A stretch of DNA of 64,000 nucleotides from Streptomyces albogriseolus (GTDB lineage Bacteria; Actinomycetota; Actinomycetes; Streptomycetales; Streptomycetaceae), in assembly GCA_014650475.1 (NCBI GenBank), contig BMVA01000010.1, positions 227,488 to 291,487 on the forward strand, in the 5' to 3' direction. This document shows positions 43,049 through 50,955 of the stretch, piece after piece; the stretch's first letter is position 1; the number at the start of each line of letters is the position of its first letter. The notes below the pieces were generated by a model. That model saw only the letters and a program-made list of their open reading frames with translations. It did no database searches and was not told the DNA's origin. Both the position numbers and the translations under genes were made by a program.

Positions 43049-43639
43049 TCAGATTTCGTCGATGGCAGTCAGGTCGATGTCGATGGAGTAGGGCTTGTCG
43101 ACCTTGATGCGGTCGCGGTAGGTGCCGGTTGACCGGTACGTGCCTGTGTCCTCCGACAGCTCGAAGACGTCAACAGCGGGGTGTTTGTCCGGCCCGGTCA
43201 TCTCGACCAGCCAGTAATACCGGATGCCTGCCGCAGCGTACTTGTGTGTCTTGGTGAGCCGGTCTCGGGCTTCGGACTCCGGTGAGATGACCTCGACGGC
43301 GAGCACGACATCCTTGCCCTCGAAGTACGTCTGGTCCGGCCCCTTCCTGGCAGCCGCCTGGATCACGGAGATGTCTGGTTCCGGGCCGTTGCGCCGGTCG
43401 AGTACTACGGTCATTTCGCGCGCGACTTTCAAGTCGGCAGGCAGAGTGCGGCGCAGACCGCTGACCAGCAGATCGATCGCGGCGAAGTGGAAGTAGCGCT
43501 GCGGGCTCACGAGGACCAGGCTCCCGTCGATCAGCTCGGTGTGCGGCGGGAGATCCGGCAGTGTCAGCAGGTCATCGACGGTGTAGCCGTCCATTGGAGG
43601 CATCCGCCATCCGGACCGCTCAGCAGGCTGGGCTGTCAT
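43049..43639 (-). CDS. Uma2-family (DUF820) putative restriction-endonuclease-fold protein
   Basis: A 196-residue protein of the Uma2 family with a PD-(D/E)xK-like nuclease core. EPDISVIQ and VVLAVEVISPES provide the Asp and Glu-x-Ile positions, and DRLTKTHKYAAAGIRYYWLVE is the diagnostic C-terminal motif. The ATG at 43639 has GGAGGAAC directly upstream. Codons are less GC-biased than in ispE or the ABC-F gene on either side, and it converges on ispE with only 10 bp between stops, suggesting insertion into an old gene block. Streptomyces genomes carry many such paralogues of unknown role. Confidence 0.85.
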   Translation of the reverse strand: MTAQPAERSGWRMPPMDGYTVDDLLTLPDLPPHTELIDGSLVLVSPQRYFHFAAIDLLVSGLRRTLPADLKVAREMTVVLDRRNGPEPDISVIQAAARKGPDQTYFEGKDVVLAVEVISPESEARDRLTKTHKYAAAGIRYYWLVEMTGPDKHPAVDVFELSEDTGTYRSTGTYRDRIKVDKPYSIDIDLTAIDEI

Positions 43640-43795
43640 GGTTCCTCCCATGGACAAGATCCTGGTGCCTGTCCTCCACGGTAGCGGCCGTATCCCGATC
43701 ACGTCATCACATAGAGTGACTGACTCCTCGCGTCCCGACCCCGTCCCGGCAGGGCCTACGCTGGAAAGCTGATCGATCCACCGGGCAGGAGAGAA

Positions 43796-45607
43796 ATGGC
43801 CGTCAATCTGGTCAATGTCGAGAACGTCAGCAAGGTGTACGGCACCCGTGCGCTGCTGGACGGGATTTCGCTCGGCGTCTCCGAGGGGGACCGGATCGGG
43901 GTCGTGGGGCGCAACGGGGACGGCAAGACCACGCTGATCCGCATGCTGGCCCGGCTGGAGGAGGCCGACACCGGGCGCGTGACGCACTCCGGCGGGCTGC
44001 GGCTCGGCGTGCTCACCCAGCACGACTCGCTCGACCCCGCGGCGACCGTCCGGCACGAGGTCATCGGCGACATGGCCGACCACGAGTGGGCCGGGAACGC
44101 CAAGGTCCGCGACGTGCTCACCGGACTGTTCGGCGGGCTCGACCTGCCCGGCTTCCCCAAGGGGCTCGACACCGTCATCGGACCGCTGTCCGGCGGCGAG
44201 CGGCGCCGGATCGCGCTGGCCAAGCTGCTCATCGAGGAGCAGGACCTGATCGTCCTCGACGAGCCGACCAACCACCTCGACGTCGAGGGCATCGCCTGGC
44301 TCGCCGAGCACCTGCGCAACCGCCGTTCCGCGCTCGTCTGCGTCACCCACGACCGGTGGTTCCTCGACCAGGTCTGCACCCGCATGTGGGACGTGCAGCG
44401 CGGCGTCGTCCACGAGTACGAGGGCGGCTACTCCGACTACGTCTTCGCCCGCGCCGAGCGCGAGCGCATCGCCGCCACCGAGGAGGCCAAGCGGCAGAAC
44501 CTGGTCCGCAAGGAGCTGGCCTGGCTGCGCCGCGGCGCCCCCGCCCGCACCTCCAAGCCGCGCTTCCGCGTCGAGGCCGCCAACGAGCTGATCGCGGACG
44601 TGCCGCCGCCGCGCGACAGCAGCGAGCTGATGAAGTTCGCCTCCTCGCGGCTCGGCAAGACCGTGTTCGACCTGGAGGACGTGACCGTGCAGGCCGGTCC
44701 CAAGGTGCTGCTGAAGCACGTGACCTGGCAGCTCGGCCCCGGCGACCGCATCGGCCTGGTCGGCGTCAACGGCGCCGGCAAGACGTCCCTGCTGCGGGCG
44801 CTCGCGGAGGCCGCCCGCAGCGAGGGCGAGACACAGCCGGCGGCGGGCCGCATCCGCGTCGGCAGGACGGTCAAGCTGGCCTATCTGTCGCAGGAGGTCG
44901 CCGAGCTCGACCCCACCTGGCGGGTGCTGCAGGCCGTGCAGCAGGTGCGCGAGCGCGTCGACCTCGGCAAGGGCCGCGAGATGACCGCCGGCCAGCTCTG
45001 CGAGACCTTCGGCTTCAACAAGGAGAAGCAGTGGACGCCCGTCGGGGATCTCTCCGGCGGTGAGCGCCGCCGTCTCCAGCTGCTGCGGCTGCTGATGGAC
45101 GAGCCCAACGTCCTCTTCCTCGACGAGCCCACCAACGACCTCGACATCGAGACCCTGACCCAGCTCGAGGACGTCCTCGACGGCTGGCCCGGCTCCATGA
45201 TCGTGATCTCCCACGACCGGTTCTTCGTCGAGCGCACCACCGACCGGGTCTTCGCCCTGCTCGGGGACGGCACCCTGAGGATGCTGCCGCGCGGCATCGA
45301 CGAGTACCTGGAGCGCCGCAAGCGCATGGAGGAGGCCGCCGCCGCCTCCGCCCAGGCCGCCGCTCCGGCCCGCGGCGCGACGCCCGAGAAGAGCGCCGCC
45401 GACCAGCGTGCCGCCAAGAAGGAACTCCAGCGCATCGAGCGCCAGTTGGACAAGATCTCGGCCAGGGAGGCCACCCTCCACACCGCCATCGCCGAGAACG
45501 CCACGGACTTCGCGAAGGTGGCCGAACTGGACGCCGAACTGCGGGACCTGGCCGGCCAGCGCGACGAACTGGAGCTGCGCTGGCTGGAACTCGCCGAGGA
45601 CGCCTGA
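43796..45607 (+). CDS. ABC-F subfamily ATPase (Uup-like)
   Basis: A 603-residue soluble protein with two ABC domains and no TM segments. Walker A motifs are GRNGDGKTT and GVNGAGKTS, and both halves have LSGGERRR signatures and a Walker B (LIVLDEPTNHLD, LFLDEPTNDLD). A basic linker with the ABC-F pattern lies between them, and a C-terminal coiled coil (KKELQRIERQLDKIS) like that of Uup follows. ABC-F proteins act on the ribosome or DNA branch structures and sometimes give antibiotic resistance; this one looks like the housekeeping Uup type. GGAGAG precedes the ATG at 43796. Confidence 0.9.
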   Translation: MAVNLVNVENVSKVYGTRALLDGISLGVSEGDRIGVVGRNGDGKTTLIRMLARLEEADTGRVTHSGGLRLGVLTQHDSLDPAATVRHEVIGDMADHEWAGNAKVRDVLTGLFGGLDLPGFPKGLDTVIGPLSGGERRRIALAKLLIEEQDLIVLDEPTNHLDVEGIAWLAEHLRNRRSALVCVTHDRWFLDQVCTRMWDVQRGVVHEYEGGYSDYVFARAERERIAATEEAKRQNLVRKELAWLRRGAPARTSKPRFRVEAANELIADVPPPRDSSELMKFASSRLGKTVFDLEDVTVQAGPKVLLKHVTWQLGPGDRIGLVGVNGAGKTSLLRALAEAARSEGETQPAAGRIRVGRTVKLAYLSQEVAELDPTWRVLQAVQQVRERVDLGKGREMTAGQLCETFGFNKEKQWTPVGDLSGGERRRLQLLRLLMDEPNVLFLDEPTNDLDIETLTQLEDVLDGWPGSMIVISHDRFFVERTTDRVFALLGDGTLRMLPRGIDEYLERRKRMEEAAAASAQAAAPARGATPEKSAADQRAAKKELQRIERQLDKISAREATLHTAIAENATDFAKVAELDAELRDLAGQRDELELRWLELAEDA

Positions 45608-45851
45608 CCGGCGCGAGAGCCGCGTCACGCGCCCGCGCGCGGGGAGCGCGCGCCGCGTGAAGAGGGCGTGAAGGCACGTAACGGGCGCATCACAGGCCGG
45701 TCCTCCCTTGGGAACAGGGGAGGACGCGGCCCGGTGGCGTGTCGGTGCCGGGTGATAGAAAGAGCCGTCCGGTAAGTGACCGACGACGACTCTGGGTCAT
45801 CACGTACCTCAGGGCGTGGCTAAAAATCAGTGAGCAAGGGGGAACGCGCTG

Positions 45852-47606
45852 ATGACTCAGCCGCCCAACCAGCCGCCTCAGGGCGGCTTCGGACCTCCGC
45901 AGGACCCGCCGCCGGGCGGTGGTTTCGGGCCGCCGCAGACCCCTCCGCCCCCGCAGGGTCAGCCGTCCGGCGCCCCGCAGCCCGGGTACGGCTACCCGCA
46001 GCAGCCTCCGCAGCAGCCCGGCCCCTACGCCTCCGGGCCGTACCAGCAGCCCGGCCCGTACGGCCAGCCGCAGCAGCCCGGCCCGTACGGCCAGCAGGGG
46101 TACGGCTATCCGCAGCAGCCCGGGTTCCCCGGCGCGCCCGGCACCCCGCCCGGCGGCGGCTCCCGCAACCCCTTCAAGGGCAAGCCGCTGCTGATCGCCG
46201 CCGCCGCGGTGGCGGTCGCGCTGATCGTCGGGGGCACGGTGTGGGCCGTCTCAGGCGACGACGACAAGAAGGAGCCGGTCGCCCAGCAGACCGACGACCC
46301 CAAGCCGGGCAAGTCCGGCGGCGCCCCGGTCAACCCCGGTGACGGCAGCGGCGACGGCGGCGAGGAGACGGAGGACCTCAACGAGGGCCGCCAGGCGGGC
46401 GAGTCCAAGGTGCTCTGGTACAAGGAGGCGCCCGACGCCCCCGGTTCCGGCGCCGACGCCCCCGGCCAGTGGATCACCGGCAAGACCGCGGTCAAGGCGG
46501 CCTACAAGGACCTCTACGGGTACGACGTCACCGACGGCAAGCCCGCCTGGGACACCATCAGCTTCCCCCACAAGATCTGCGCGGTCACGCCGGAGAAGAC
46601 GGCCGACGACAAGATCGTCGTCGCGTCCATGAGCGGCAGCAGCGACAGCGCCGAGTGCAACCAGCTCCAGCTCGTCGACCTCGTCACCGGCGAGAAGGGC
46701 TGGACGCAGGAGGTCGCCGACGGCGAGCTGTTCGACAGCGTGCTCTCCATCGAGATGTCCCTCGCCGGCAACACGCTGATGGTGGGCCGCTCGCAGTCCG
46801 GCACGGCGTACGACGTGCGCACCGGCAAGAAGCTGTTCGACTCCAAGCGGTACGGCGACGCCCCCTGCTTCCCCGCCGCGTTCGCGGGCGGCAAGCGGCT
46901 GATCCAGGTCGCGTCCTGCGGCGCCGGCGGCGCCAACGCGCACGACGAGGTCCGCGAGCTCGACCCCGCCACCGGCAAGGTCAAGTGGACCTACCAGTAC
47001 GCCAAGGGCTGGCGGGTCGAGCGCACCTTCTCCGTCGACCCGCTGGTCGTCTACGCCACCAAGGAGGAGGAGGGCAGCGACAAGAAGTCGTGGAACATCG
47101 CCGCCTTCACCGCCGCGGGCAAGCTGCGCTCCCAGGTCGCCGTCGACGAGAAGTTCGACCCCGGCTGCGGCTGGGCCATCCTCGCCCGCGACCTCCAGGG
47201 CTGCGAGGGCGTCGTCGTCGAGGGCGACACCCTCTACCTGCCGACGGCCGCCACCACCGGGGCCAACGAGCTCGTCGCCATCAGCCTCGCCAACGGCAAG
47301 GAGCTGTGGCGCGAGTCCTCCCCCGTGGAGGAGTCGATGGTCCCGATGAAGGTGGAGGGCGGCAAGCTCATCGCGTACGTCGAGCCCTCCTACGACGCCG
47401 GCGGCCGCATCGTCGCCCTGCCCGTCGGCGGCGCGAGCCACAAGCCGGCCACGCTGATGCAGAACCCGCAGGCGGTCGCCGACATCGAGAACGGCTTCTT
47501 CAGCAAGGCGATCGACTGGGTCGACGGCCGTTTCTACCTGTCGACCACCCGGCTGAACGGCAACGACGACGCGAAGGAGAAGTTGATGCTCGCCTACGGC
47601 GAATGA
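45852..47606 (+). CDS. membrane-anchored PQQ-like beta-propeller protein, copy 1
   Basis: A 584-residue protein in three parts. A disordered Pro/Gln/Gly tail (residues 1-110) has recurrent QQPGPYG units. One TM helix follows near 115-137 (LLIAAAAVAVALIVGGTVWAV). The rest is an extracytoplasmic domain with PQQ/BamB-like blades, seen in LVDLVTGEKGWTQEV, VRELDPATGKVKWTYQY and AISLANGKELWRES. A type II membrane protein with its propeller outside is predicted. AAGGGGG lies 8 nt before the ATG. Function is unknown; such proteins may be scaffolds or sensors. A 244-bp leader precedes it and a homologue follows at 47675. Confidence 0.82.
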   Translation: MTQPPNQPPQGGFGPPQDPPPGGGFGPPQTPPPPQGQPSGAPQPGYGYPQQPPQQPGPYASGPYQQPGPYGQPQQPGPYGQQGYGYPQQPGFPGAPGTPPGGGSRNPFKGKPLLIAAAAVAVALIVGGTVWAVSGDDDKKEPVAQQTDDPKPGKSGGAPVNPGDGSGDGGEETEDLNEGRQAGESKVLWYKEAPDAPGSGADAPGQWITGKTAVKAAYKDLYGYDVTDGKPAWDTISFPHKICAVTPEKTADDKIVVASMSGSSDSAECNQLQLVDLVTGEKGWTQEVADGELFDSVLSIEMSLAGNTLMVGRSQSGTAYDVRTGKKLFDSKRYGDAPCFPAAFAGGKRLIQVASCGAGGANAHDEVRELDPATGKVKWTYQYAKGWRVERTFSVDPLVVYATKEEEGSDKKSWNIAAFTAAGKLRSQVAVDEKFDPGCGWAILARDLQGCEGVVVEGDTLYLPTAATTGANELVAISLANGKELWRESSPVEESMVPMKVEGGKLIAYVEPSYDAGGRIVALPVGGASHKPATLMQNPQAVADIENGFFSKAIDWVDGRFYLSTTRLNGNDDAKEKLMLAYGE

Positions 47607-47674
47607 GGCCGTGAGCGCCGCTCACCTCACTTTCCCGCCGCCCGCCGTCCCCCTTCCCTCGAGGTACCCACGCC

Positions 47675-49570
47675 ATGACCCAGCCGCCTCCGCCGCCCAA
47701 CCAGCCCCCGCAGCAGCCGGGGTTCGGGCCGCCGCAGGAACCGTCTCAGCCGCAGCAGCCGGCGCCCTCGGCTCCCGCCACGCCTCCCACCCCGCCCGCG
47801 CAGCAGCCGCCCGCCGGGCCTGACCTGAGCAAGACGCCGCAGCCGGGGTACGGCTACCCGCAGGCGCCGGGCACGCCGCCGCCCGCCGCGCCGCCGACGC
47901 CCCCGCAGGGCCCCGGCTACGGCTACCCGCAGCAGCCGCCCGCCGGGTACGGCTACCCGGCCCAGCAGCCCGGCCCGTACGGCCAGCCCGGTCCCTACGG
48001 CCAGCCGCAGCAGCCGGGACCGTACGGTCAGCAGCCCCCGTACGGCTACGCGCAGCCGACCGTGCCGATGCAGGCGCAGGCCGGACAGCAGGGCGGCGGG
48101 CGGAAGATCAACGCCCAGGTCGCCATCATCGTGTCGGCCGTCGCCGCGATCGCGCTGATCGTCGGCGCCGGCGTCTGGTACTCGTCCTCGTCCGGCAAGG
48201 ACGACGACAAGCAGACCACCGCCGAGGGCGGCGACACCAAGGGCGGGAAGGGCGACGGCAAGGAGGGCGGCGGCTCCGGCGACGGAGGCGCCACCACCGG
48301 CGAGGCCAAGGAGAAGGCGCCGGCCGCCACCGGGTCCAAGGTGCTGTTCCAGGTGCCCTCGCCCAAGGTGCCCAAGGGCACCACGAGCATCCCCATCTCC
48401 GGTTCCTGGCTGACCGACTCCGTCTACGCCAAGAGCGGGCTGTCGGAGATCACCGGCTACGACCGCGGGACGGGCACCAAGAAGTGGACGCTGGACCTCC
48501 CCGGTCCGGTGTGCACGGCGACCCCGCACCTCACCGAGGACAACAAGACGGCGATCGTCCACAAGCCGGCCATGCCGACCGCGCAGGACCCCAAGAGCTG
48601 CACCGAGGTCGCGGTGATCGACCTGGAGGCCGGCACCAAGGTGTGGTCGAAGACCGCCAAGTCCGGCACCATGCCGATCAGCTTCAACAACGTGACGCTC
48701 AGCGGCGGCACCGTCGCGGCCGGCTCCACCAGCGGCGGCGCCGCCTGGGACGTCGCCACCGGTGACGAGCGGTGGGCGCCGAAGACGTCCGACTCCTGCT
48801 ACGACGCCGGGTACGGCGGCGGCCCCAAGCTGGTCGCGGTCCGCAAGTGCGGTTCGTACGACCAGCGCCAGCTGCACATACAGACCGTCGACCCCACGTC
48901 GGGCGACGTCCTCGCCGAGTACAAGATGGACGAGGGCATCGAGTACGCGGCCGTCGTCTCCACCGACCCGCTCGTGGTGGCCGCCGACGTCGGCGACAGC
49001 GCCGGTGACGGCAGCGGCATCTCCGACTTCTTCTCCATCGACGGCAAGACCGGCAAGCTGCGCGCCCGCCTCTCCGCGCCGGGCGACGAGTTCGCCGCCC
49101 GCTGCGACGGCATCTACAAGGTGGAGAACTGCTCGGGCGTCACGGTCGGCAACGACCGGCTGTACATCGCCACCGAGGAGCACGACAGCGGCGGCGAGTC
49201 GTACAGCCAGACCAACGAGGTCGTGGCGTTCGACCTGGCCACCGGCAAGCAGACCGGCCAGCGCGCCGACGCCGGCGAGAACTACGAGATCTACCCGCTG
49301 CGCATGGACGGCCCCAACGTCATCGCGTACAAGCGGCCGCCGTACGACAAGGGCGGGCAGATCGTCAGCATCGACGGCGAGTCCTTCAAGGAGACGCTCC
49401 TGATGGAGAACCCGTCGACGGAGGCGGTGCGTGACGTGGAGTCGCGGATGTCGCCGGAGTACTCGGAGATCCAGTACGGGCAGGGCGGTCTGTACATGTC
49501 CTCCGTGTACGCGAGTGACTTCACGACGCGTGAGAAGGAGTACTCGGTGATCGCGTTCGGCACGGAGTGA
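47675..49570 (+). CDS. membrane-anchored PQQ-like beta-propeller protein, copy 2
   Basis: A 631-residue paralogue of the preceding gene with the same design: a Pro/Gln-rich N-terminal tail (1-145) with repeated GYGYP and QQPGPYGQ units, one TM helix near 150-170 (AIIVSAVAAIALIVGAGVWY), a Gly/Lys/Asp linker and an extracytoplasmic propeller (VIDLEAGTKVWSKT, DPTSGDVLAEY, AFDLATGKQTGQ). Two conserved Cys pairs in the propeller may form disulphides. It starts 68 bp after copy 1 and probably shares its transcript. The tandem pair appears to be an old duplication, as the propellers have diverged more than the tails. A strong terminator follows. Confidence 0.82.
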   Translation: MTQPPPPPNQPPQQPGFGPPQEPSQPQQPAPSAPATPPTPPAQQPPAGPDLSKTPQPGYGYPQAPGTPPPAAPPTPPQGPGYGYPQQPPAGYGYPAQQPGPYGQPGPYGQPQQPGPYGQQPPYGYAQPTVPMQAQAGQQGGGRKINAQVAIIVSAVAAIALIVGAGVWYSSSSGKDDDKQTTAEGGDTKGGKGDGKEGGGSGDGGATTGEAKEKAPAATGSKVLFQVPSPKVPKGTTSIPISGSWLTDSVYAKSGLSEITGYDRGTGTKKWTLDLPGPVCTATPHLTEDNKTAIVHKPAMPTAQDPKSCTEVAVIDLEAGTKVWSKTAKSGTMPISFNNVTLSGGTVAAGSTSGGAAWDVATGDERWAPKTSDSCYDAGYGGGPKLVAVRKCGSYDQRQLHIQTVDPTSGDVLAEYKMDEGIEYAAVVSTDPLVVAADVGDSAGDGSGISDFFSIDGKTGKLRARLSAPGDEFAARCDGIYKVENCSGVTVGNDRLYIATEEHDSGGESYSQTNEVVAFDLATGKQTGQRADAGENYEIYPLRMDGPNVIAYKRPPYDKGGQIVSIDGESFKETLLMENPSTEAVRDVESRMSPEYSEIQYGQGGLYMSSVYASDFTTREKEYSVIAFGTE

Positions 49571-49592
49571 TCATGGAGTGAGCATGGAGTGA
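49564..49592 (+). repeat. three tandem 11-nt units over the stop codon
   Basis: GGAGTGA occurs three times with an 11-nt period (49564, 49575, 49586). The first copy contains the stop codon of the upstream gene. It looks like local replication slippage. Confidence 0.6.
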
Positions 49593-49613
49593 TCGTTCGC
49601 GGTCGCTTCGCCG

Positions 49614-49645
49614 ACGGCCCCGTCCCAGCTCAGGGACGGGGCCGT
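49614..49645 (+). terminator. strong hairpin terminator
   Basis: Perfect 13-bp stem (49614-49626 with 49633-49645) and AGCTCA loop, 44 bp after the second propeller gene. Confidence 0.8.
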
Positions 49646-49797
49646 TCGCGTACCGCTCATCACGCGCTCTTCGCCATCGAACACGAGAATTTCGGCGTTC
49701 CGGGGCGATTCTCGCCGGTAGGGGGAGCGCGACGTCGAACAAGCGTGTAGCTTCCGGGGGCATCCGGGGGCGTGTTGTCTGGGGGGATGGTTGTCCG

Positions 49798-50469
49798 ATG
49801 GGAGTGCGGCTGATGGTGGTCGACGACCACCGACTGCTCGCCGAGGCGCTGGCCTCGGCGCTGAAGCTGCGAGGGCACAGGGTGCTGGCCGCGGCGGCGC
49901 CCGCGGCGGGGGCCGCGGACCTGGTGATCAGCAGGGCGCCGGAGGTCTGTCTGCTGGGGACGGCGGCGCCGGCGGAGGCCGGGACGTTCGATCCGGTGGT
50001 GAAGATCAAGCGGGAGCGGCCGCAGGTGGCGGTCGTGGTGCTGGGGCCGGTGCCGTCGCCGCGGGGGATCGCGGCGGCGTTCGCGGCGGGGGCGTCGGGA
50101 TACGTGCGGCACGACGAGCGGATCGAGGGCGTCGAGCGGGCGATGCTGAAGGCGCGGGCGGGGGAGGCGGCGGTGGCGCCGGCGCTGTTGCAGGGGGCGT
50201 TCGGGGAGCTGCTGAACCCCGCGGCCCAGCCGGACGACGAGGGGGCGCGGTTGTTGTCGATGCTGACGCCCCGGGAGGTCGAGGTGCTGGTGCGGGTCGC
50301 GGAGGGGGAGGACACGCGGCTGATCGCGGCGGGGATGGGGATCGCGCCGTCGACGGCGCGGACGCATGTGCAGAGGGTGCTGATGAAGCTGGGGGTGGGG
50401 TCGAGGCTGGAAGCGGCGGCGCTGGCCGCGCGCACGGGCCTGCTGGACCGGGCGTCGACGCGGCCGTGA
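49798..50469 (+). CDS. orphan LuxR-type response regulator lacking the phospho-acceptor Asp
   Basis: A 223-residue regulator with an N-terminal receiver-like domain and a C-terminal LuxR/GerE helix-turn-helix (LTPREVEVLVRVAEGEDTRLI and TARTHVQRVLMKLGV). The acidic pair VVDDH is kept, but the position of the phosphorylated Asp reads CLLGTAA (Gly) and the conserved Lys region reads YVRHDE, so normal two-component phosphorylation is unlikely. No histidine kinase is adjacent. It should be an atypical regulator responding to a ligand, protein partner or abundance. The ATG at 49798 is chosen as the receiver domain begins there. Confidence 0.85.
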   Translation: MGVRLMVVDDHRLLAEALASALKLRGHRVLAAAAPAAGAADLVISRAPEVCLLGTAAPAEAGTFDPVVKIKRERPQVAVVVLGPVPSPRGIAAAFAAGASGYVRHDERIEGVERAMLKARAGEAAVAPALLQGAFGELLNPAAQPDDEGARLLSMLTPREVEVLVRVAEGEDTRLIAAGMGIAPSTARTHVQRVLMKLGVGSRLEAAALAARTGLLDRASTRP

Positions 50470-50556
50470 CGGCTGCTGCGCATCGTCCTGTCCGGTGAGG
50501 GCTTGGGTCGGGCTGCGCCGACCCCCCGGCCCGCACCCACGCCGGTGGCTCGCATG

Positions 50557-50605
50557 CACACGGGGTGTGCAAAACCCCCGTAGGCGATGGTGCACACCCC
50601 GTGTG
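50557..50605. terminator. long inverted repeat between convergent genes
   Basis: Perfect 15-bp arms (50557-50571 and 50591-50605) around a 19-nt loop, between the response regulator and the small membrane protein. It could terminate both transcripts. Confidence 0.6.
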
Positions 50606-50619
50606 GGAAACGACCTGCG

Positions 50620-50934
50620 TCAGGAACTGGACGCGTCCTCGTCCTCAGGGACCGCCGGTGGTGGCGGGGTCGGGCGGAGCCAGAGCCACAGGAGGAACAG
50701 GAGCCCGAGGATCAGCATCCCCAGCCCCGTCCACAGGTTGATGTTGACCCCCTCCGCCTTCTCGATGTCGGCATCGGACGCGGTGAACCCGGCGATCATC
50801 ACGATCACCCCGTACAACACGAACAACCCACCGATGATCCGCCGGATGTCGAACAACCGCGCGGCCGTCGCGGACTTGGTCTCCAGCTCGGTGATCTCCT
50901 TCTGGAGATCTTCCTCGGAGTAGTGATCGGACAT
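50620..50934 (-). CDS. small two-helix membrane protein
   Basis: A 104-residue conserved-type protein. A charged N-terminal coiled coil (SEEDLQKEITELETKS) is followed by two TM segments (about 33-50 and 67-87) and an acidic Pro/Ser tail. Both ends are predicted cytoplasmic. It lies directly downstream of the sodium:sugar symporter gene (21 bp between them), so it is probably cotranscribed and may be a small accessory protein. No domain recognised. Confidence 0.75.
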   Translation of the reverse strand: MSDHYSEEDLQKEITELETKSATAARLFDIRRIIGGLFVLYGVIVMIAGFTASDADIEKAEGVNINLWTGLGMLILGLLFLLWLWLRPTPPPPAVPEDEDASSS

Positions 50935-50955
50935 GCTCTCTCAATCCTCCCGCGG

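Noticed and set aside
43640-45628. Upstream extension of the Uma2 frame to an 859-aa protein
   Set aside because: The extension is antisense to the ABC-F ATPase. The Uma2 ATG at 43639 has a strong ribosome-binding site and a normal family length.
46020-46130. CRISPR-like or tandem DNA repeat
   Set aside because: The repetition comes from QQPGPYG codons in the coding region of the propeller protein; there are no spacers and no cas genes.
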